From NCBI RefSeq assembly GCF_910596095.1, contig NC_056553.1, forward strand, positions 21,772,725 through 21,836,724: 64,000 bases of DNA, written 5' to 3'. Each line of letters starts with the position of its first letter. Positions within the stretch are counted from its first letter, which is position 1. Source of the stretch: Thunnus maccoyii. Taxonomy: Eukaryota; Chordata; Actinopteri; Scombriformes; Scombridae. A program made the position numbers and the translations under genes. Under the pieces are notes generated by a model. The model ran no database searches. It worked only from the letters and a program-made list of their open reading frames with translations, and was not told where the DNA came from. Shown one piece after another: positions 22,401-35,594 of the stretch.

Positions 22401-24866
22401 CAGGACAGGTTGTTTCTTTACTCTGTGGTACTGTGGGTGTTTTCCTAGGCAGGTTTGGTGTGGCCGGCGGTTTTAGTGTGAAGTGACCTCATCATAACAT
22501 CAGTGTTTTAGGCTCTCAGCAGGATGCCTCTCTAAGCGCTGTAGCTTAAGACAATTTTAATACACAATTCAAATATGTGGATCTATTAGGTTATGGTAAC
22601 ACTGACAACAGCTCACTTGCATTCCTTCCAGTGTGATGCCTGCTCCACAGGCATCACACTGGCTTTGCAGGAAAATAGTTCCCTCATGGTGAAACAATAA
22701 ATATAAAAAATAGCTGTTGACGTCTTCCCTAATAGGACAGAAGGGGGAAATTGACTTCCAGACATAAATATGTTGAGGCATGGGCTTGTCTCTGGGGATT
22801 GACTCTGAACAGGTCAAGCAAAACAAACAGGGGGCTTCCTCTGTCCGCTCCTTGTAGACTCTTTGCTGTGGCCTCTGCAAACTGGGAATCTGGAGGTTCC
22901 CTGTAGCTAATAGAGCCTTAAAAACACTGGACACCATTAGTCAAGAGCATGTGTGTGTTTGTGCTCTTGAAAGAAAAGAATACAGATCAGACTACACAAT
23001 ATTGTCATCTTTGGAGGTAATCATTGTCAGATAAGATGATCACAGAGTCAGAAATTCTTGCTGTGATTTGGTCTAGAGACATGGCAGACTACATTTATGA
23101 TACCGGCCAATCATAGCTTGGCATCTTTCATAGGTGACCAGAAAGGAGGTGCTAGGGTTGAATTTCATGGTTTCACCTGACAGCACAAACAAGGTCATTC
23201 CTCCTGTGCTTTGCCATGTTTACAGTTCAGTCGGTCAACTCAAATAGAAAGTTGTTTTTTTTTTTTTTTTTTACATGTGATTACAGCACAGCAATATAGT
23301 TAATGTTTGGCATCTTGGCTCTGACCTCATCACTCCCCATAGCATACACATTTGGGATCCTTCCTCTTAACTACAGTCAGAGCCTGCAGATGGATGCTGC
23401 TGTGGTGGTGAGACTGAATAAAACAAAGTATCAGATACAAAACACAGAAGTTGTCAAACTAGGTGAGAAAAAGAAAGAATTCTGAGGCACTAGTCTTTTT
23501 GTCAGGATGTCATGAAGCGTCCCAGATGTGTGTTTTCTTGAACTATAACACACTTCACCGGATTAAAACTTGATAAATTTGTTGCACATGAAGCTTATTT
23601 TTGTTCCTGATGTTCCATGTCTGTCATTCGGGCGCATATTGTGTAGTCTGAACCCGATATGAGGTTTATTACATATTTTCCTACCCTTTCCTACCCTGTC
23701 TGTGGCACTGAGCCTCAAGCTTATTGGTTTCTACTGAAGAAATAATCTTTAAAAAATAGGCCACAAGTATATTGTTTCATTTTTTTAAATAGCAAGATCA
23801 TTGTGTTATTCAAAACAGGAGTAAATGAGGCATTTGTTGTTTCTGTTCTCAGCGGCGGATTAATACACATTTTGTTCTCTAGTAAGTATTTACAGCAACA
23901 GGACAGTGTATGTGGGACTGTTGCAAATTAAACTATTTCCTTGTGAAGGAACATGTAACCCAGTGCAAAGGTGTGGCTCACTGATGTATTTTTAATAGTT
24001 TAACAGAGGAATAAGATATATCAGGCTTTTTGTTAGTAGGATCAATTCATTGTTGGTTTTGGTCTTTTCATGGGATTTGTCAACAGTGAAAAAGAAATAC
24101 AATATTCCCTGTTCTATCATTCATTACAAAGGCTTAAGCTGAAGTGAGCTCTGTTCTTGTGTATGAGTATGGAAGGAGAAGCAGGGAGCAACAGGCCTCT
24201 CCTCTGCGCCGTGCCCAGCTCTGCTATTCATCATCAGGTGGAAAGACTGTTTACTGCCGGGGTCAAGGTCCCAGGCACATGTTTACGGTCTCTCTCAGAA
24301 GAGCCATTGTTGTTAAAGCACACCCCGTGCATGCAACGGCCACACTGAAGATCATATCTAACAGGGCCCCTCTGCCCTAAGGCCAAAAGAAGCCCATTTT
24401 AACCAGATTCATAAGTTCAAGCCACAAAAGGACATTTAAAACCCATTTAGAGTTTCAGGATAAGACATCTGCCATGCTTGGTTATCTTTCTCCTGTGGCT
24501 GTTTCCCTTCTTGACCGTTATTTATTCTTCCACATTAATGTAAATGTTACTTTATTTGCCCTGAGACATACTGAATTAAACATAACATTACATTTCCATG
24601 GCAACTTTTTATAATTCCATAACCTGTGAGCTGGAAGCAGGAGCTCTGTCTTTCATTTGCTCTCTTTTTTCAGTGTGGGAGGTTACGTGACCACTCTAAC
24701 CTTTTTAACATTAAAGTTTTTCCCCCTCTCAAAAGATCTTTGTGATAATCCTCTCCTTCTCCCCCCTCTTTGCTCCTTTGATTCCCCTGTGGGGCATACA
24801 GGAAAATGCTTTTACTGCAGTCCCACATCTTTTCTCTACCAGTCACGTCTCTGCTCTCCTCTCCAG

Positions 24867-24994
24867 ACTGGCAACACCAAACTTCTTTTTCTAGCCCAGA
24901 GCTGCTCAGTCCAGGAGCCAGGAACGTCCTGTGTGGTTATGGCGACGGTGGCGTCCTTCATCTGTGGAGCATTAAGAGTGAGAACCAGATTAAG
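24867..24994 (+). pseudogene. orphan exon-like stretch encoding one WD40-like blade
   Basis: A pyrimidine-rich acceptor (tctgctctcctctccag) precedes 24867 and a GT follows 24994, giving a 128-base exon-like unit open in one frame. The 42 residues include ARNVLCGYGDGGVLHLWSIK, which has the G-x-x-DG-x-x-x-x-W pattern of a WD40 repeat blade. I could not find neighbouring exons with further blades, and the donor (AAG|gttgtc) is weak. It could be an exon of an unrecognised gene, a relic exon of a decayed gene, or chance. I do not recognise a specific parent protein. Confidence 0.25.
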
Positions 24995-25456
24995 GTTGTC
25001 TCCCCAACACTGGGCAGACCTCTGTAGTCTGCAGCCACAGTCAGAGGGGGGGATGAGGCCACGGTGGAAGTAACTAAATTTACACTCCTCTCTTGACTGA
25101 GGAGATTTTTTGCAGTCTACATATATGCTGTACCTTTCATATGTTTAAGTCAGAAATTTGACTCCAGAAGTATTACCTTTCAATTTCAAATAGTTTCAGT
25201 TTTGAACTATATTGTCACAAAATACAAATTTGGTGGACTCTCTGTAGCATTGATCATTGCAGGAAAAAAGGCCAACAATAAACTTACACAACTACTACAA
25301 CTAACTAACCAATCGATTAGCATACAAATCAATGGAAAGATGCAAATGGATGCAATTTGATGCAAATTCAGCAGGACGTCACAAAGTGAGGTAAAGACGT
25401 GTCAAATTTCTCAAAGGTTAGTCAAAATTTGTGCGTATCGTGGGGCTTTGTGAATA

Positions 25457-25537
25457 TACAGTATCAGTCAAAAGTTTGGACACACTTTCCATTCACCTGA
25501 ATGAGAAAGTGTGTCCAAACTTTTGACTGGTACTGTA
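25457..25537. mobile_element. palindromic Tc1/mariner-type MITE, copy 1
   Basis: An 81-base near-perfect palindrome. The left arm starts TACAGTATCAGTCAAAAGTT and the right arm on the minus strand starts TACAGTACCAGTCAAAAGTT; the arms differ at one base over about 33. TA at both ends fits the TA target duplication of Tc1/mariner elements. The core CAGTCAAAAGTTTGGACACA is, as I remember, widespread in fish genomes. There is no coding capacity. Confidence 0.8.
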
Positions 25538-26509
25538 CTTCATATATGTATAGAGACTAGAGGAAAAAATAGACTGGAGGGAAATAGCACGGGAGTTCCT
25601 AATGAGTTCTGCAAAGAGTCAGACCGAGACGCCACACAGACACAGAACAGACACAGAACAGACACGCTCTACACACACATGGTCGTGCATACGTTGCTAG
25701 CTAGCTTACAGCTAACCTTTATACAGTCTGTATATTGGCTGTTTGGGGCGAATAAACACAGACTACACAAACACTTCATGGGTCACATTTGCAAGAAATT
25801 ACACAAGGTGAAAATTAGCTTCAGATGGTTGAAGCCTCACATTAGCTTTGGCTGAACAGAACAAGAACTGTGGATTTTGTCCCATATGTCTTACAGTGTA
25901 GTTGCTCTTTGAATGCATTGGCACTGCCAGTATGGAGTCCCACAATTTATTCAACTTACATATAGCGTGTGAGTATTGTATTAAATTGTGTTGTATTAAG
26001 ATAGAGTTGGAAAAAAAATCTTATTTTCTAATGCTGTAATTTTGTTCCAGCAGGTCTATGTTTCTATGTGAGCAGGGTATCTGGTAGTCTTTTAAACTCT
26101 GCTTTGGGGGAGTAGTGACAGGGGGAGAGGGATGTGGGCATGGGGATGATGGCGGTGTGGGGAGGAGGGTGAGAGGGTGAGGGTTAGTGTGGCAGTCCGG
26201 GACAGACAGACATAATTTAGACCAGAGGTGGAACCTGAGAGCCCTGCAGTCTGACAGGAAGCACTGGCTTCACTCCTGTCCCGTTTAGATGACAGGAGGC
26301 CCGGCCTAGCCTGGAACTGGTTGGCTTTGATGGGACCTGGGATAGCCTTTGCTCAGACCAAAAATATATATTTGTACCTCATTGTAAGTATTTGTGTGTA
26401 ATGTATTTAGACAATAAAAATAAAGAAACAAAAAAGTAAGAATGAAAATATACATTTTTGGCAGTGGTTAATTTGTGACTTGAAGGGATAAAATATAGTT
26501 GATGTATAG

Positions 26510-26985
26510 TTAAAGGAACAGTTTGACATTTTGGGAAATATGCTTATTAGCTTTCATGCCAAGAGTTAGATGAAAAGATTGATACCACTTGCTAAATCCA
26601 CAGCTAGAGCCAGGAGGCAATTAGCTTAGCATAGCATAAAGACTGGAGGCAGGGGGAAACAGCTAGCCTGGCTCTCTCCAAAGTTCAAAAATATGCCTTT
26701 TAGCACCTGTAAATCTTAGCAATTAACACATTGTCTCTTGTTGGTTTAATTCGTACATAAACATGAATGTAAAAATGATAAGTTGTGGTTTTAGGGGAAG
26801 GTACATGCTGTTTCTAGGCCACCAGCGGCAAGGTAAGGTGACTTTTTGGTCTTTAGGCTTGGCTAGCTAATTTCCTGCTGGCTCTAGCTTTATGTTTAGT
26901 GCACAGACACAAGAACAGTATCAATTGAACTCTCTAGGAATAAGCAAATTGAGTAAAGTGCTGAATTGTTGAATATTGTATGAAT
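26510..26985. repeat. foldback interspersed repeat, percomorph type
   Basis: It begins TTAAAGGAACAGTTTGACAT followed by tttgggaaatatgc, and contains the block cataaagactggaggcaggg and gggaaacagctagcctggct. The right end (agtatcaattgaactctc and aggaataagcaaat) is a decayed inverted copy of the left end. I recognise this as a very common non-autonomous repeat in percomorph assemblies, from memory; the right boundary is approximate. Confidence 0.6.
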
Positions 26986-27985
26986 GCTGAATATTTCAAA
27001 ACAAGAATAAACATCTGGCTGTTGTCTACACTCTCTTTCACTCTTTTTCACGCGAGGTGAATCCGACTTCAGCCCAGACTTTACCCGTCACAGGTGGGGT
27101 GGCAGAACTCTCTCATGTACCACGTCTGAGAAAAAATATACATAAAAATGTAACCCACAGTGTTGGGAGCCAGTCACTGCCTCTCTATGAAACACAGAGT
27201 GATTGACACCGTCACTGATGTTCTTGTTAATAAGTCCATAAACACTGTGAGCTGGATGACTAACAGACTGGTGCCGTGTTAGAGCCCCTGTCTGGCACAG
27301 TGGAAAAAAAAAACAACCATGAAGCCTATTTAACTGCCTCTGCTTTTAATATGGCATTGCAGGGAGAATCTGCCCCTATTAAAATAAAATGCTGCATTTA
27401 AAGTCGAGCTGTGTTGAGTCTAAAGAATCTACAGTCTAGTCTGGCAGCTTCAGGGACACTGGAGCCATGTAAAATCTGGTTTGTGAATATAGGCAGAGCT
27501 TTGTAAATGTTAGCAGTTCATATATATGTTTCCCATGTGTATATGAAAGAGCCTTTACCATAATGTGACGTTTCCTCCAGTTCTCAAAGGCAAGTCTCTT
27601 ATTTCATCATCTGTGTACCCAAGTATGATGTTTGATTTTATGTTTAATCATGAAAATGTTAAAAACATGCAGAGGCATGTGAAAAAACACATATATGCAC
27701 ATGCAAAAACATGCAAATATCACCTCAAGTCGGCAGAACTCCACTCCCAACTTCCAGACTTACATAACGTCAGAATAGTGAGTGTCACAGAGGAGGTCTG
27801 CTGTGTATGTGTGAATGAGACAAAGACACTGTGCCCCTACGTGTGGATTAGTGTGTGTGAGAGACATATCCGCTGTTGGCAGGACTTTTCCGTTCTCACA
27901 GCGGCGTCCAGGAATTTTTCATCATCCGTTTCCCTGTTTTCGTGACCAAGAGTGTGTGATGTCATGTCCATGAATTTCAAACACT

Positions 27986-28031
27986 ATGACGGTTATTCTT
28001 CTGATTTCCCCCTTTTGCATATAACCGTCAT
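27986..28031. repeat. perfect 11-bp inverted repeat
   Basis: ATGACGGTTAT at 27986-27996 and its exact complement ATAACCGTCAT at 28021-28031 flank a 24-base pyrimidine-rich loop. It could be the remnant of a miniature element or a stem-loop. No flanking duplication is evident. Confidence 0.55.
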
Positions 28032-28179
28032 GTAAAAATCAAATGAAACTTTTGCAGCAGCACGGTTGGGTGGGACTTCATCTCCATATACGCTGCTTTT
28101 ATAATATTGTGTTGAAGTTGCAGCTGATAATATTAGTCTAATGTTGGCTGTGCAGCCCCTTTTTGCTCCACTCGTTTGT

Positions 28180-28281
28180 TTATATCTTGTTTTTATCCCG
28201 GCTGTGTGTCCAATTACGTGCAGCTGCAACAATCCAGCTTCACCGCAAGGATCATTAAAGTTTCATCTAATCTCATCTAAA
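28180..28281 (+). mobile_element. LINE 3' end fragment
   Basis: The sequence caccgcaaggatcattaaag followed by tttcatctaatctcatctaa is the typical 3' terminus of fish L2/CR1/Rex-type LINEs, with a simple-repeat tail instead of poly-A. The upstream limit is uncertain. No reverse-transcriptase sequence remains here. Confidence 0.55.
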
Positions 28282-31200
28282 CTCAATGAAGACCACATTG
28301 TCACAGGAGGTTTTGTTTGTGTGTTTGTTTTGGCTGCAGGATGGCGGAAAGGTTTAACTCCCTGGGTCGTGATGTAGCGTCCTTGAGAAAAACTCCAGTT
28401 AACAAGTGTGCATGTTTGTGCAGGCAAATGAATATGCAAGTGGGGGTGGCAGTGGTGGTGGTGGTGCTGGGAACCTTGAGCAGGCTGAGTGGGACATGGC
28501 AGCAGCCCTGTAAAACTGCAAACAGGAACCAGATGAGGTGCGATTAGCGCTGACAGGCTGACAGGCAGGCTTCCCCCTCTGCGCTGCTGAGGAGAGAAGC
28601 GCTGTTCGGTCCGACCACAGACCCCAAACTGTCCCGGCAAGAAGGTAACTCTACATCAGATCTCCCCAGTGAGGATCATATTCTCTAAAATGGGTTGATT
28701 ATGAGGTTAAATTGCATAAGGTCAACTTTATCAAAAGCGAGATCTTGTTATTGGAGCACGGTGTCTTAAACTGCAGGTCAGGATGTGACATAGCAAGGTC
28801 CTGTAGGTTGCTAGTGGTCTGTTAATGAAGCAGCATTCAAAGGCCAAACTGTGGGATCCCAGATGAATTATGGATTGTAGGAGCAATTTGTCTCTCATTC
28901 GTAAGCATCTGCAGCATCACTTCTGGTCCAAGAGTTTTTTTCTCCTGCTGCATTCATTTGTGCTGAATATCAACATGAATTCGTGACCACATTCTGGATC
29001 GATTTCCACATTTTCTCTCAGTTCCCATGGCCTGCTTGTGGTGAGGTTTCTGAACTCTCCTACTGAACGGTGCAGCAGTTACACAATAAGAAGAGCTGCA
29101 GTGTTGTCCAAGACGTTGGGCTCAGGTCTGCAAGAGCTCCCTCACAGCTTCTAATTAATTAGATTTGAGAGGCAGACACTGACACGACCAGGATAGGACG
29201 GTTCTCACGACCTGCAGAGAACTCCTCAGCGACATGATCTGCTGGTGTATAATCAAATTTGGGATGTTATTACCCCTTCAAGAGTAGACGATGTGATTGG
29301 CATCAATGAGCTGCAGAGGGCTTTCACTCCCAAGTATAACAGGACTGGAGGTGAACTTCAGCAAGTGCTGACAAGTAACTTATCTGCATTTTTGCTGTGA
29401 TATCTTGGACTAATTCTGGCCAAATGTGATCCTTACATGGGATTTAAAGCATTATAACTGCTATACAATTAGGTAATTTGATCAAACTTTTTAGCCTAGC
29501 TAGCAGCGTGGATTGAGGGATGCAGAGTACTGAAATTTCTTGACAAGTATTGGATGGATTTTCATGCAATTTTGCAGATATCCAATAACAACTTTAGTGG
29601 CAGTCAACTATAGGAGCACTGATCTCATTCTTGCATCAGCTGATTGGCATCAGCTGATTTCATTCATGCTTGACTGGTTAATTCATCAGCTGTTTGGCTG
29701 ATCAATCAATCATAGTGATGCAGGTGTACAGTTCAGACATTATAACATGTCTCACAATTGACAACAACACTGCTAATATGTTCATGCTAATGCTGTTTTC
29801 TGCCTCCCTCCACCACTCCAACCTCCTCCTGATGTGCTACATTTTTGTTGTTGTTTATTTGACGAAGATCTAATGATCATGTGCAGTATATTTGTTAAGG
29901 GAGATTAGTTTCCCTGTATAATTGTTTTGTTGCGAGGTCACTCAAGAGTTTTTTTTCTGCTAAATCTAACTGTGTTACAATTTGCTATATATGAGCAATT
30001 CCTTCACATAAGTGTGTCTGACTGAGCTGAACGTGGAGGGTGATTTTCTATATTTAGTTGTTTCCTTTGAAGTTTGTTTTTCTTGTCATGTTGTTGATTA
30101 GACTCCCTCTTACTTTGCTGTTCAGTGTTGTTCTGCTCCAGCAGCAGAGTGAGTGACAGGGGCCTGCTGAGTGCTCTGCTAATGAAACTCATTCCCCTGC
30201 ATGTCTATCTCCACAGTAGCTTTACCCCCTTCCTCCCCCAACCTGCTCCCCATGGCTACAACACACATCACAGCTCCAATCAGCTCCTACCTGCTTCTCA
30301 TAAAGCAGAGGAGCCCCCCTCCTCTTTTTTCTACAATGTATATTCTCCTGTTTCTTCCCTATCTCCAACTTCAGGAAGAAGAAGAGGAGGGAAAACTCCA
30401 GTAGGAGCAGAGGGAGCTGTCAAAGTTGACAAGCAGTAAAGTCTGCTGGGTGGGTGGGCGCCATGCAGAAGGTCATAGAAACAACAACATAACACAGTCA
30501 CTACAAAAATACAGATCCTGACAAGTTGTTTGATCTAGAATTGTGTATTCAGTTCCTACATTTCCTAAAACCTTTTGGAGAAAAAAAAATCTGCATTAGA
30601 AATGCAAATGAAAAGTCAAGTGTAATTTTCTTACTATATATTACTGGAATAATTTTACTCTTGCCACCAATTCTACAGATTACCCACCCATGAAAGCTAT
30701 TTATTTAAGTTATTTCATGATCTCATAAGTTTTTTTAAAATGACAAAATGATTAATTAATGATTGCAAGGAAACAGTTTGTATGTGACTCCATGATCTCA
30801 TAAAAACCAGCTGTTGCACCGCTGTCTCATGATCACTGCATAAATATTCAGGTCAACATGATGTTGGAACCTTTTCTGGTGCTCTTATAATAATGATGTT
30901 GTGATCACAGCAAAGTAAAGCTTGTTATGTCAATATCATAGTTATAATTCTGTGATCTTGACAAATTACTTCTGTGATCACAAGAAAACAGAGAAACAAT
31001 GACCCACATGCCTTCAATACTTAATTTTTGAAGTTTTTTTTCCCTGCGAATTATGTCCAAATTGGATGTTTCTGCACCTTACCAGTTATGTCCAATGCTA
31101 ACGTTCAGTGCCAGAGCTGTGTCTTTTATTTAGCAGGGCAGAAAGTCAGGGTGTGGAGGAGGGTGTAAATGAAAGTACAGCATCTGACTTTTCAGAGTTT

Positions 31201-32340
31201 GTGTCCAGTCACCAACTTGTAAATAATGTTGGCTTTAAACAGTAACCATGATGTTTCCCTAACCTTAACCATATTGTAGTTGCCATGTGCAGACATTGTG
31301 GAACGCAAGAGTATTGTCTATCTTTTCTGACAATGGGGTTGTTTTTATGTTATACAAAATTAGAGGTTCTCAAGGAAGGACTCTGGCAAGGATTTTCTGT
31401 GTCTAATGTTGGCCAGGAATTAATTGGCTTAGATGTGCTCCGTAGAGGCGGTGGCAGTATGGCCGATCCTCCATGTGCACTTACATTGCAGCTCCTTATC
31501 TGTGCCTACACTATGTCATAAAGCAAATATAGCATACCCTTAGGCTGATAAATCAGGTATGTTTTCACATAAGAATCACCTTTACCTGCTGTGACTTTCA
31601 GACGATGCATGAATTCACTTAAACATGTTTTGCAGAAAACTTGAAAACACTCAAAAGGAATAGATTTTCAATGACGAACATTTGATGAAAAAAAATGGCA
31701 GAAAATGGAATAAAAAACAAAGACAGAAGCAAATATTTAAGCAAAGTGAGAGGAAGGCCAACAGCGTACTTTCCTTCAGGTAGACTGTCTCAGGCAGAGC
31801 AGAGACAGGAAGAGATGCCCAGCGGGAGGGCCGACTCATTATGATATCCTGTTACAGCCTGGAGCAGCCTACCAGCTACAATTTAGTAGACTTTACAGAC
31901 TCCCACCTTCCCTCTCCTTTCTCTCTGTCTGTCCCTATCCTTCCACATAGGACATGTTCAGACTCACAAGCATTCATGCAAATTAGAAAGAGACAAAGAT
32001 GCAGAGGTCTTCTTTTGTTTATTAAAACTCAGCTTCTTTTTCAGGAGAGTTTCATCTTTTTTTTGGTGTTTTCCAGCAACAGCAAACTCCCCCCTCCTCT
32101 CTCCTGACTTGTGTTCCTTCTCTGTTTTTATTGCGCTCTATGATTATATTGAGGCTGCCCTACCTTTTCATTTCCATGGAACCAACTCCCAACTACACTC
32201 ATCAAAGATGGGGGATGGAGAGGAGAGGATTGGGTGAAGGGGAGGTGGGGAGTGGGGGGTTAACACAGGTTTGGTTACAGTTTCAAATGCCACCAGACTT
32301 CCTGGTGCAGAGAAAAGGAGCTACAGGAAAGCTGAAGGGA

Positions 32341-32360
32341 TGTGTGTGTGTGTGTGTGTG
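32341..32360. repeat. (TG)n microsatellite
   Basis: Ten TG units followed by a T8 tract. Confidence 0.95.
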
Positions 32361-34479
32361 TTTTTTTTGCTCTCCGAATGATAAAAGCCAGCGTTTTCCA
32401 GACATGACATGCATCTCCAAAATGGCTGTTCAAAGAATGCAGTAAAAGTCTGAAACAGATGCATCGCAGTGTGCTGAATGCTGGGTTATTTTGACAGAGA
32501 CGCATCAAGGCTTGTTTGAAAAAACATTGCAACATCGCTCCATAGACACCACCTTCTTTAAGATCTCAGACAAATGTCAACTTCAGACAAGAACCTAATC
32601 GGATCCAAATACAATATTCACACACCAATAACTTTTAATTATGAAGAATTGAAGTTCCTGTCCTCCATACAGACCAGGAGCGATGACTCACCAGCACTGA
32701 AGCATCACTCCTTTCTTTATCTTTGAGTCAGTAATCCCATTGTCAGCTACTTCTGCCCCTCCAGAACAGTTGTAATTTTATGTTTGCCATTAGCAGAGGT
32801 GCTGAGAGGCTCGAAAATGTAACGAGTTCTTCAACAAAGCCGCAACTTTATGGGTTTTCAAGAGAAGACGTGCCACACAGTGAGATGCTGGGGGAAGCAG
32901 AGACGGTAGTTAGAAATTAAAAAAAATTATTCATTAGTGTGTGTGTGTAGCTCTGTGCATTTAGTGAATTTGTATAAATTCCATTCCCACTGCCCTGATT
33001 TGTTACCACAGACGCCAAACCAAACTGTAATTACATGCTAGTTTATGAGATCCATTTGGCATAGTGGGTGACTTGGCAAAATTTATTTTATGTAATGTGT
33101 GTGCGTGTCTCAGTGTGGGTATGGTATAGATTTTCCTTTTCACAGACATACACACACACTCCCTCAGACACATGAAATGAATTGTCTTTAGTTCAGTAAA
33201 GGTTACATGGGAGGCGTCAGAGCAGAGCCAGATTATGTCTGCCCTGTCTGTGTTTTCCCTCATTTACTACCTAATTATATGTAATAGTTCAGGGTTTAAT
33301 TGAATCAGTCATTATTTTGGTTTTCAGTAAATGCCATCCAAAAGTCAGGAGGGCGAGAGCAGGGAAACCAGTCCACAACCAGGCAGTCAGACCTCTTTAA
33401 ATTTTTGCCTAATGCTTGTGTGTGTAATAATTTTGGATCTAATAAAGATGCATCACCGTGGTAACTGCTTGTACCTACAATACTAAGATACAAAATATTA
33501 CATACAATACTTTTTTTCCTCCCTTACCCCCAGTGGTATTTATCTATGATTCGGAAAGTTCAATTTGAGTAACAGATCTATGAGTTTGAAGACACATCAA
33601 CTGCTAAAACACTACACAGTGGTTTACTATACTATGAGATCATTTTATCTTATGCCTTTACGATTGTGAGGTAAATGTTCACGTTAGAAAGTAATCTACC
33701 AGGAATCAGCACTTGCACGTATTTGACTGGCCAATGCAGCACCTTCCTGGATGATGTTTGAAATGCAATTTTCACACACAGTAAAAAAAAAACAACCTCA
33801 AAGTCATGTGTTATATTTAGTGTTGTGTGACTCTGATGTTCGAATAGACATGAATGGCTGCAAAGGAAACATGAAAAAGTAGAAAAGGAGAGTGAAAACT
33901 CCAGAGTACCAAGTAGTGACGATCTGCTGAGTGTTTTACGGTTATTTCATGCTGCTTCAGTGTGTAATCTTGATCACCGCCCTCACTGTCTGCTGTTTGT
34001 GCACATTCTTTTTATCCCACTCTTTTTAGACTTATTGGGATGTGGAACTATATCTACTTTTTATTGTTTTTAATTTTAATAGACATTCATATGATGATAC
34101 TAACACTAAAATTCCTGCTTGTATGGATTGATGGTCTTGATGTTGAAGCCCTGTTCTTCAGGTTGCCATCCTGCCTTAATGTTATTCCTCTGACATCTTC
34201 CTCCCTGAGTTACTCATTGACTATCTGGAAACATTACAAGGTGCTCTGCTTCACTATGAGCTTGTAAAAGGCCCAATCAAACATCTAGTTTCTGACACCA
34301 CCGTTCGGACGCATTTCTCTCCCTGGCGTTGTGTTGGTGGTGTACTGCCAGAGGCACTTGTCATGATAATGTGTACCTCGCTCTGGCCTGGGAATGGTTT
34401 ACCACGGTAATTAGTGTTTGTAAGCATCGCTGCAGAAATAAGAAGAAGCACCTGGTGACAAGCGCTGCATTCACACACT

Positions 34480-34483
<4 letters not shown>

Positions 34484-34524
<41 letters not shown>
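34484..34524. repeat. (CA)n microsatellite
   Basis: About 20 uninterrupted CA units. The ORFs of 95 and 129 codons crossing it on either strand are produced by the array. Confidence 0.95.
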
Positions 34525-34526
<2 letters not shown>

Positions 34527-35563
34527 GGGAAGCCGAGGGAGGAACAGCTGTTTTTCTGTGCTGAGTTCAAAGTTTCGGCTGCATTTTTCCTTCTCTTCAC
34601 AAACACAGAGGCGTGAGAACACAAACACGGGTGACCACTGGCTTGTTTGGGACGTTCCCTCCGGATATTAAACTGGGATGAGAAGGACCTGAGGAAGTAT
34701 TTGCTCCACGCACCCACCACACCTTCCAAAACATGAAGGCGTTTCAACAATGACAGTTCATTTCTGCCATAATTTTCCTGGAACAGAAGCTTTCTACCAA
34801 ACTGTGTAATTCCAGCAGCTCTAGACCTGTCATTTAACCTCCGAAACTGGTTTCAACCAGCTGAACGGGACTTTCTGACTACTGACAGAAAACGAAGAAA
34901 TGCTGACTTTAAGCTCTGCCTTTGGGGCTCTGTTGTGGTTGAATTGGAATATGAATATCTCAAACCTGCTTACACTATCAGGAGGGTTGACATCAAAGCC
35001 TTTAAAGCTGAACTGATATTTTTTGTTCAGAAATAAAAACTATTGTGTAAATGCAGCTATTGTTCATATTCTTCCGTTTTTCCAAAGAAAACATATTTTG
35101 GAAATATTTGTGAGAAAAACAGCATCTAAGCCTCAGGTGTGTGGGTGACACTGGGTTGTACTGTATATCTTCTTATAGTAAGAAACCTCATTCAAATTCC
35201 TGTTGACATTGATGGTAATGTAAATATCTAACAATATGGCCTTGGAACAAAATATAATAGTGTTATTTATTCAATATTTCATAATATTTTTTGTGGCCTT
35301 TGACGAACAGCATTTCCCATAAGTCCAAGACCATCCCGGTTAACCATCACAGCGATGAGTCAATGGGTTGCGGTTAGTTCAGACACGTCTGTAAGCTGGA
35401 CACAGAGAACTGAACGGTGTATACATTTTTGGAAAACAGGAATTACTGCAAAAAAACTTGAACAACTGACATCAGAATATAGTTTTGGTGAATTTTACAG
35501 ACATGGATGAAGCCAACTTACATGACTATATTACGACTCATGCTGCTGAGCTGGTAGGTTTTC

Positions 35564-35594
35564 ATGGGAGCTATAGTTTTTTGTATGCTCCCAT
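35564..35594. other. short hairpin beside an exon-like stretch
   Basis: Arms ATGGGAGC and GCTCCCAT are perfectly complementary over eight bases with a 15-base loop. Just upstream, 35504-35551 looks like a small exon (acceptor ttttacag, donor CTG|gtaggt) with a short open frame starting MDEANLHDYITTHAAEL. Neither matches a family I know. Confidence 0.35.

Larger units (their letters stand above)
13911..25456. other. gene-poor region downstream of bambi, first part
   Basis: About 11.5 kb with no gene I can support. It contains microsatellites at 14111-14133 and 16131-16160, a C tract at 16385-16407, a (CCA)n-rich patch after it, a repeat fragment near 21720-21860 (resembling the element at 37161-38221) and a T tract near 23253-23271. 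Non-repetitive candidate regulatory sequence lies at about 15775-15960. The exon-like stretch at 24867-24994 is described separately. The many 60-140 codon ORFs are not family-like. Confidence 0.65.
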
